From assembly GCF_024519725.1 (NCBI RefSeq), contig NZ_JALJRK010000052.1, forward strand, positions 1 through 36,244: a stretch of 36,244 nucleotides of DNA. The letters run 5' to 3'. The stretch comes from Microvirga sp. Mcv34. Lineage in GTDB: Bacteria; Pseudomonadota; Alphaproteobacteria; Rhizobiales; Beijerinckiaceae. The position numbers and the translations under genes are program-made. The notes under the pieces were generated by a model. It saw only the letters and a list, made by a program, of their open reading frames with translations. It was not told where the DNA came from and ran no database searches. Below, piece after piece: positions 30,835 through 36,244 of the stretch (position 1 is the first letter of the stretch; each line of letters starts with the position of its first letter).

Positions 30835-32360
30835 CGGGCGACGATGCGGCCTTCGACCTTGGCGTCCACCGTGCCGAGCTTGCGGACATAGGCCATGACC
30901 TCGTTGGCCATGAGCTTACCGTCCGTCACGCCGATCAGCACCTTGCCCTTGCCGAAGGAAGCATAGCCGTCGCCACCGGTAAGCATGAAGTTGTTGGTGG
31001 CGACCTTGTAGGTCTTCGCCATGTCGATGGGCTGGCCGTTTACGACGATGTTGCTCACGCGCGAGCCTGCGGGAGCCTTCGAGTCCACCTCGAATTTCAG
31101 GCCCGAGACCTGCGGGAAGCGGCCAGCGCGGTTTTCCATCTGCGACACGCCGTTCTCCAACGCCGCCTTGATGTCGGCACCCGTGACCGCGACGAGCGAG
31201 GTGGAATTGCCGAACGGCAGTTCTGAAAGGATATCGCGGCGGGTCAGCTTCACGCCGGCCGGGTATTCCTTGTTGGCGCGGATGCCGCCGCCGTTCACGA
31301 TCGCCACGTCTCCACCGGTCGAGTCCTTGATCGCGTCGGCGATCAGGTTGCCGATGGCGGCTTCCTGCGCGCGGACCGTGGAGGAGCGGCTGTCGAGCGC
31401 ATTCGTGGACGTGCCGAGTTCGACATCGAGCTCCTTGGAGAGAAGGGCCTCGTACTTCTTCACGACGGCCTCGACATCCGCATCCGGCGCGTAATCGGCC
31501 GTGTTGTGGATGCGGAAGTTCGGCGTCCACGAGACCTTGCGGTCCTTGCCTTCGCCGGACACCGTGGCGGTGATGTCGAGGGATGTCACGTAATGGGCGT
31601 CCTCGCCGGATTCCACCATCGCGGTCTTGTCGTTGTAGGTGACGATGAGGTCGTGGTCGTGGCCCGTGAGCAGCACGTCGACGACACCCGACTGCACGAT
31701 GGCGTTGTCGACGCTGCGGTCCGTGTGCGTGACGGCGACGATCATGTCCGCGCCCTGCTTGCGCAGATCCGCAGCCTGCGTCTTGAGAGTCTCGAGTTCG
31801 GGCAGGAACTTGAGATCCCCGGGCGAGGACAGGCGGGCGGTTTCCGCGAGCGCCAGTCCCACGACACCGACCTTCACGGGGCCGAGGTCGAAGATCGCGT
31901 TGTCTTTCATGCCGGGAACCGGCGTTCCGTCAGCCTGGCGGATATTGGCGCCGAAGAACGGGAACTTCGCTTCGCCCATGCGCTTAAGGTAGATGTCCTT
32001 GCCGAAATCGAATTCGTGGTTGCCCGGCACGAACACGTCGGGTTTGACCATGTTGGTCAGCTCGACGATATGTTCGCCCTGGTCGAAGCCCGACATCAGC
32101 GACGGAGAGAAGGTGTCGCCGCCATGGGCGAACAGCACCGGTACGCCGCGGGCGCGCTCTTCCTTGACGATGGTGGCCAGCTTGCCGAAGCCGCCCCGTC
32201 CCTTTTCGGCGGACATCTTGTAGATGTCGTTCACGAGAAGCAGGCTGAAGGTGGGCTTGGACGGTGCCGTCTGCGCGTGGCCCGGCCCGGTCAGTACGGT
32301 TGCCGATAGAAGGGCTCCGAGGCTGAGCCCGAGGGCATGGCGGCGTGATAGTTTCAACAT
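30831..32360 (-). CDS. 5'-nucleotidase/metallophosphatase (UshA-like), Tat-exported
   Basis: This 509-aa periplasmic phosphoesterase has the N-terminus MLKLSRRHALGLSLGALLSA with a Tat-type S-R-R motif and cleavage near G-H-A-Q. The metallophosphatase domain shows LLVNDIY (Asp45), HGGDTFSPS (Asp82), PGNHEFDFGKD (Asn114, His115), VTHTD and LTGHDHDLIV. The 5'-nucleotidase C-terminal domain follows, with AIGNLIADA, IVNGGGIRANKEYPAG, LPFGNSTSLVAVTG and the substrate region TGGDGYASFGKG. Unusually, the first metal motif is D-I-Y instead of D-x-H, so one canonical His ligand is Tyr47. Substrate could be nucleotides, nucleotide sugars or another phosphoester. It is divergent from the sensor kinase and overlaps ung by 4 bases. 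Confidence 0.92.
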   Translation of the reverse strand: MLKLSRRHALGLSLGALLSATVLTGPGHAQTAPSKPTFSLLLVNDIYKMSAEKGRGGFGKLATIVKEERARGVPVLFAHGGDTFSPSLMSGFDQGEHIVELTNMVKPDVFVPGNHEFDFGKDIYLKRMGEAKFPFFGANIRQADGTPVPGMKDNAIFDLGPVKVGVVGLALAETARLSSPGDLKFLPELETLKTQAADLRKQGADMIVAVTHTDRSVDNAIVQSGVVDVLLTGHDHDLIVTYNDKTAMVESGEDAHYVTSLDITATVSGEGKDRKVSWTPNFRIHNTADYAPDADVEAVVKKYEALLSKELDVELGTSTNALDSRSSTVRAQEAAIGNLIADAIKDSTGGDVAIVNGGGIRANKEYPAGVKLTRRDILSELPFGNSTSLVAVTGADIKAALENGVSQMENRAGRFPQVSGLKFEVDSKAPAGSRVSNIVVNGQPIDMAKTYKVATNNFMLTGGDGYASFGKGKVLIGVTDGKLMANEVMAYVRKLGTVDAKVEGRIVAR

Positions 32361-32635
32361 GGCTGGTTCCGCTGCTGGACGGGCCGTAGGCCCTGTGAGA
32401 TTTGTGCGGGCCCAGAATGCTCAGTTCCAAAGGGGTGGGCAAGCCCGTTCTGCAATCATGATGCATCGGCTCACACCCACCTCAACCCGGGCGCGGCGAG
32501 GGAGGTTCGGCCCGCCATCGGCGACGGCTTTGCTTGACGCATGGACATTTCGGCGCGAAGCATCTTAATCTTCCTGCCTTCGGCTCTTTCCTTCCCGTGC
32601 GTGCATGGAGACGCTTTTCAAGCAGACACGAGATC

Positions 32636-34879
32636 TTGTTGACTAAATCGAATTTGCCGTTGTCCCAGCCCAGAGATCCAGGACATTCCCCGTCCAAAGT
32701 CGGCACGGCCCTGCGTCGCCGCGCCCGTGCCCGCGCGCGCGGGCGGCTGACCCTCTTCATGGGCCTGTTCGGTGTCGTCTTCATCCTCCTGACCTTCGGT
32801 TATATCGCCTGGGAACAGCGCAACCGCCTGATCCAGCGCAACGAGGATGACATCCGGAGCGCGGCCTTCTTTCTGGCCGATCATGCGGCCAGGCTTCTGG
32901 AGGTCACGGACCTGACCTTGAAGCAGGCGGCGACCCTGATTCAGGGGCATGGCTGGGACGAGATCGAGACATCGAGGCCTCTGTGGCAGCAGCTTCATGC
33001 CGTTCAGGACGGTCTGCCTTTCGTCGAGGACATCTGGCTCAATGATTCGAGTGGCCGCCTACGTCTCACGTCGGAACGGTTTCCGACTCCATCGTCGGAC
33101 GTATCAGGGCGCGACGTCTTCACTGCGCAGGTGAATGCCGATCAGGGATTGTTTATCGGAGAACCCATCGTCGGGCGCTTGACGAAGTCGCCAACTTTCA
33201 TGATCAGCCGACGCCTGAAGGACGGGAACGCCGGATTCGGCGGCGTCGCGTCCGTCACCATCTCCCTGTCCTATTTCTACGATTACTGGTCGAAGATCCG
33301 CTTGCCGAAGGGCAGCCGGGTTGCCCTGATGCGTGCATCCGACGGTTCGGTGATCGCGCAGCATCCCGCGCCGCCGGACGGCCTCTCTTTTGCCCCCATC
33401 GACAAGGCCGCCTTCGACAGGGCGCAGGCCTCTTCCTCCCAGGCCGGCCTCTACTCCTTCGTCAGCCTGGGCCAAGAGCGAACCGGGGCCTATCGGCAGG
33501 TCGACACGATGCCGCTCTATATCGGCGTCAGCATGCCGGAGGATGCCTACTGGACGCCATGGTTCGTTCAGACGCGGCTCTACGGCGCCTTTGCGCTGAT
33601 CGCTCTTCTGGCCTTGCTCGCCCTGACGGTGCTGGCTTCCGAGCAGTTCCACGAACAGGCCGCCGATGCGGCGCTCCTGGAACGGCAGGTGGCGCTTCGG
33701 ACAAGCGAGCTGCGCACCGAAACCGCCGCCCTGGAGATCCTCAACCGGACCGGCAGCGTCCTTGCCGCCGAACTCGACATTGACCGCATCATCGAGAGCG
33801 TCGTCGATGCCGGGATCGAGCTGACGGAGGCCCAGTTCGGCGTTTTCTATTGCGGCGCGTCCCAGAGCGAGCGGGAGCATTACGGAAAATTCGAGCCTGC
33901 AAGCCTCCGCGATGCATTCACGATCCTGGACATCCGAAAGGTCTGCGCCCCGGCTTTCCTGGAAGGCAAGCCAGTCCGCCTGGACAACATGGCCGTCGAG
34001 CAGGGGCACGAGGGCACGCCCTTCACCCTGGACGGCTCGGCGGACCGCCCGGTGATCCGCAGCATCCTGGCCGTTCCGGTCGTTCTGCGAACGGGCGACA
34101 CCCACGGGATCCTGGTCTTCGGGCATGAGCGGACGGGGATGTTCAACCGGCGCTCGGAACGCCTGCTGGCAGGCCTGACGGCTCAGGCCGCCATCGCGCT
34201 CGAGAACAGCCGTCTCTACCGCAATGCGCAGAGCGAGATCGAGGAGCGCAAGCAGGCCCAGACCCAGCAATCCCTGCTGATCCGCGAACTCCATCACAGG
34301 GTGAAGAACACCCTGGCCACAGTCCAAGCCGTGGTGGGCGCGACGGCGCGCTCCGCGCTCAGCATCGACGATTTCTACCAGGCTTTCGTCGGACGCATCA
34401 TCTCGCTCGCCAACACCCATTCCCTGCTGACCGAGGCCGTCTGGCAGACCGCGTCCCTGCGGGAGATCCTGGAAAAGGAACTCCGCCCCTACAACGATGC
34501 CTCGGCCGAACGGATCGCCTTCCACGGCCCCGAGGTCGATCTGCCTTCCGAGGCGGCCGTGCCGATCGGCATGGCGATCCACGAACTGACCACCAACGCG
34601 GCCAAATATGGGGCTCTCTCGGTGCCCGGGGGCAAGGTCTCCATTTCCTGGCAGGCCCAACCAGCCGAGGACGGAACGCGCCTGGGGCTGGTCTGGCAGG
34701 AACGGGGAGGGCCCACCGTTTCCTCGCCGACGCGCCAGGGCTTCGGCTCCCGCCTGCTCCACCGGGTGCTGGCCACTCAGCTCAACGCCAAGGTCGAGAC
34801 GGATTACGAACCGGCAGGGTTGCGCGTCGCCATCAATGCGGTGCTCAAGGAGTCCCGGTTTCCGGACATGAGCGTCTGA
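32636..34879 (+). CDS. HWE-family sensor histidine kinase with periplasmic sensor and GAF domain
   Basis: This is an inner-membrane kinase of about 750 aa. After a basic stretch (RRRARARARGR) comes TM1 (LFMGLFGVVFILLTFGYIAW), a ~250-residue extracytoplasmic Cache/PAS-like domain, TM2 (YGAFALIALLALLALTVLAS), a short coiled coil, a GAF domain (ALEILNRTGSVLAAELDIDR to the ENSRLYRNAQ helix), then the HWE kinase core: RELHHRVKNTLATVQAVV (phosphoacceptor His encoded at 34295-34297), HELTTNAAKYGALSV as N box, and VWQERGGP with GFGSRLL. HWE kinases often act in the general stress response or with single-domain regulators; none is nearby. No ATG precedes TM1 and no ribosome site is clear. TTG 32636 or 32639 is a guess; the open frame starts at TTG 32534, and ATG 32759 falls within TM1. 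Confidence 0.88.
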   Translation: MLTKSNLPLSQPRDPGHSPSKVGTALRRRARARARGRLTLFMGLFGVVFILLTFGYIAWEQRNRLIQRNEDDIRSAAFFLADHAARLLEVTDLTLKQAATLIQGHGWDEIETSRPLWQQLHAVQDGLPFVEDIWLNDSSGRLRLTSERFPTPSSDVSGRDVFTAQVNADQGLFIGEPIVGRLTKSPTFMISRRLKDGNAGFGGVASVTISLSYFYDYWSKIRLPKGSRVALMRASDGSVIAQHPAPPDGLSFAPIDKAAFDRAQASSSQAGLYSFVSLGQERTGAYRQVDTMPLYIGVSMPEDAYWTPWFVQTRLYGAFALIALLALLALTVLASEQFHEQAADAALLERQVALRTSELRTETAALEILNRTGSVLAAELDIDRIIESVVDAGIELTEAQFGVFYCGASQSEREHYGKFEPASLRDAFTILDIRKVCAPAFLEGKPVRLDNMAVEQGHEGTPFTLDGSADRPVIRSILAVPVVLRTGDTHGILVFGHERTGMFNRRSERLLAGLTAQAAIALENSRLYRNAQSEIEERKQAQTQQSLLIRELHHRVKNTLATVQAVVGATARSALSIDDFYQAFVGRIISLANTHSLLTEAVWQTASLREILEKELRPYNDASAERIAFHGPEVDLPSEAAVPIGMAIHELTTNAAKYGALSVPGGKVSISWQAQPAEDGTRLGLVWQERGGPTVSSPTRQGFGSRLLHRVLATQLNAKVETDYEPAGLRVAINAVLKESRFPDMSV

Positions 34880-35020
34880 TACGTCTCTGCGCAAGGTTGG
34901 TTTGCAAGCAATCCTGACGATGCGGTGAGGCGTCCTGTTGGCGGAACTGCCTGAAACTTCTATCTAAGGCGGCATCGAGAGCGGGATTCGTATCTCGGAT
35001 CCTGTGCCAAGGGACTTTTC

Positions 35021-36082
35021 ATGAACGAGAGCGTGAGTCTGACCGATCTTCGCCAGGGCGTGCGCCCGGTGGACCATCCGGCTGTTCGAACCGGTCGGAT
35101 CGGGGTGCTTCTTCTGAACCTGGGGACCCCCGAGGGCACCAGCTACTGGCCCATGCGAGCCTATCTGAAGGAATTCCTCTCCGACCGGCGCGTCATCGAA
35201 ACCCCGCGCCTCCTGTGGTGGCCGATCCTCAACCTGATCATCCTGACCAAGCGCCCCGGCCCCAAGGGCCGTGATTACGCGACGATCTGGAACAACGAGC
35301 GCGACGAGGGTCCGCTCAAGACCATCACCCGCAACCAAGCGGAGAAGGTGGCGGCCCATATCCGAAGCATCGCGGGCGACAAGGTGACGGTCGACTGGGC
35401 CATGCGCTACGGCAAGCCCGAGGTGCGCGAGCGGATCCAGGCGCTTCTCGACCAGGGCTGCGACCGCATCCTTCTGGTACCTCTCTATCCGCAATATGCG
35501 GCGGCGACCTCGGCCACGGCCTGCGACCAGGCCTTCCGCGCCCTCATGGACATGCGCTGGCAGCCCACGGTCCGTGTCTCGCCGCCCTATCACGACGATC
35601 CGGTCTATATCGATGCGGTCGTCGCCTCCATGAAGAAAGAGTTGGCGAAGCTCACCTTCGAGCCGGAGGTGATCCTCGTCTCGTTCCACGGCGTGCCGAA
35701 GGAATACCTGCTGAAAGGCGACCCCTATCACTGCCAATGCGTGAAGACCTGGCGGCTGATGCGGGAGGCTTTCGGCTGGTCGCCCGACAAGTTCCGCATG
35801 AGCTTCCAGTCCCGCTTCGGCAAGGCGGAATGGCTGCAGCCCTACACGGACAAGACCGTCGAGGCCCTGGCCAAGAGCGGCGTGAAGCGCATGGCCATCG
35901 TAGCACCCGGCTTCTCGGCCGATTGCCTGGAGACCCTGGAAGAGCTCAACGGCGAGAACCGTGAGATCTTCATGCATAACGGCGGCGAGGAATTCGCCTA
36001 TCTGCCCTGCCTCAACGACAGCGACGACGGCATGCGCGTGATCAACCATGTCGTGGAGCGCGAGCTTCAAGGGTGGATTTAA
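35021..36082 (+). CDS. hemH: Ferrochelatase
   Basis: This 353-aa enzyme inserts Fe(II) into protoporphyrin IX, the last step of haem synthesis. Signature regions are IGVLLLNLGTPEGTSYWPMR, AMRYGKPEVRE, ILLVPLYPQYAAATSATACD, VSFHGVPKEYLLKGDPYHCQ (catalytic His223) and MSFQSRFGKAEWLQPYTDKT, then VAPGFSADCLETLEEL (with the conserved Glu residues). Length fits proteobacterial HemH. AAGGGA lies 6 bases before the ATG. It follows the kinase by 141 bases with no clear terminator between, and I found no full iron-response (Irr ICE) box upstream. A dispersed repeat follows the stop. Confidence 0.97.
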   Translation: MNESVSLTDLRQGVRPVDHPAVRTGRIGVLLLNLGTPEGTSYWPMRAYLKEFLSDRRVIETPRLLWWPILNLIILTKRPGPKGRDYATIWNNERDEGPLKTITRNQAEKVAAHIRSIAGDKVTVDWAMRYGKPEVRERIQALLDQGCDRILLVPLYPQYAAATSATACDQAFRALMDMRWQPTVRVSPPYHDDPVYIDAVVASMKKELAKLTFEPEVILVSFHGVPKEYLLKGDPYHCQCVKTWRLMREAFGWSPDKFRMSFQSRFGKAEWLQPYTDKTVEALAKSGVKRMAIVAPGFSADCLETLEELNGENREIFMHNGGEEFAYLPCLNDSDDGMRVINHVVERELQGWI

Positions 36083-36099
36083 CCATTCACGAAACCGTC

Positions 36100-36195
36100 A
36101 CCTCATCCTGAGGAGCAGCCTTTAGGCTGCGTCTCGAAGGATCATCCAGCGCGCACTGGAGACGCCCTCGTCCTTCGAGACGCTTCGCTCCTCAG
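36100..36195. repeat. Dispersed palindromic repeat, copy C
   Basis: It begins acctcatcctgaggagcagc, continues with gctgcgtctcgaaggatcat, has a variable centre, then tccttcgagacgcttcgctc and ctcag. Left and right halves are inverted copies. The left half nearly matches copy A at 1-67 in opposite orientation. Bases 36196-36244 show no feature. Confidence 0.85.
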
Positions 36196-36244
36196 CGACT
36201 GTGTTTTTCGTCAAGCGTTTTGCCACGGGGTCTGATCGCGTAGG

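Noticed and set aside
33104..34894. 596-aa open frame antisense to the sensor kinase
   Set aside because: It is a GC-driven shadow frame; the sense strand encodes clear kinase motifs throughout.
34950..34975. Possible Irr iron-control (ICE) box before ferrochelatase
   Set aside because: Only a partial resemblance (ttctatctaag) is present, without the inverted half.

Overview
The window is GC-rich DNA (codon third positions are strongly G/C) from an alphaproteobacterium. Homospermidine synthase, a TAXI-type TRAP transporter with its DUF1850 partner, an HWE histidine kinase, a single-chain indolepyruvate:ferredoxin oxidoreductase and characteristic dispersed palindromic repeats all point to the Hyphomicrobiales (Rhizobiales), perhaps a Microvirga/Methylobacteriaceae-like organism. 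The genus is inference. It looks like ordinary chromosome: about 30 protein genes and no rRNA, tRNA, CRISPR array, transposase or phage gene that I could see.

Layout. 1-2500: a secreted RTX-type calcium-binding protein flanked by related repeats. 2502-4076: an OpgG-type periplasmic glucan protein. 4077-4719: a long non-coding stretch that reads as a structured leader, with a possible 33-codon upstream ORF, ahead of ornithine decarboxylase. 4720-9886: a polyamine region (ornithine decarboxylase, GNAT acetyltransferase, MFS transporter, homospermidine synthase, small Smr-like protein). 10033-10545: a DUF2937 membrane protein. 10687-15917 (minus strand): a metal-homeostasis block with a His-rich one-TM micropeptide, ATPase, permease and TroA-like binding protein of a Zn/Mn ABC importer, then a CobW-family GTPase, a WD40 protein and a 92-aa unknown protein. 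16010-17587: a second, OpgD-type glucan protein. 17743-21466: TAXI-TRAP binding protein, fused permease and DUF1850 protein. 21463-25048: a small membrane protein, a gamma-glutamyltransferase-family enzyme, and a NicO-type Ni/Co transporter with its DUF1007 partner. 25244-30020: indolepyruvate oxidoreductase convergent with an aromatic/aspartate aminotransferase. 30124-32360: uracil-DNA glycosylase translationally coupled to a Tat-exported 5'-nucleotidase-like phosphatase. 32636-34879: HWE sensor kinase. 35021-36082: ferrochelatase.

How the genes fit together. Ornithine decarboxylase makes putrescine and homospermidine synthase condenses it to homospermidine; the acetyltransferase between them may modify amines, and the leader is well placed to sense ornithine or polyamines. 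The metal block pairs high-affinity uptake with a putative metal-delivery GTPase. The aminotransferase and oxidoreductase can act in series on aromatic amino acids through aryl-pyruvates. NicO and DUF1007 form a Ni/Co transport pair.

No wholly new defence or mobile system is evident. The least explained items are the decarboxylase leader with its upstream ORF, the His-rich micropeptide with an operator-like palindrome over its predicted promoter, and the CobW-WD40-92-aa unit. Many intergenic gaps carry dispersed palindromic repeats.
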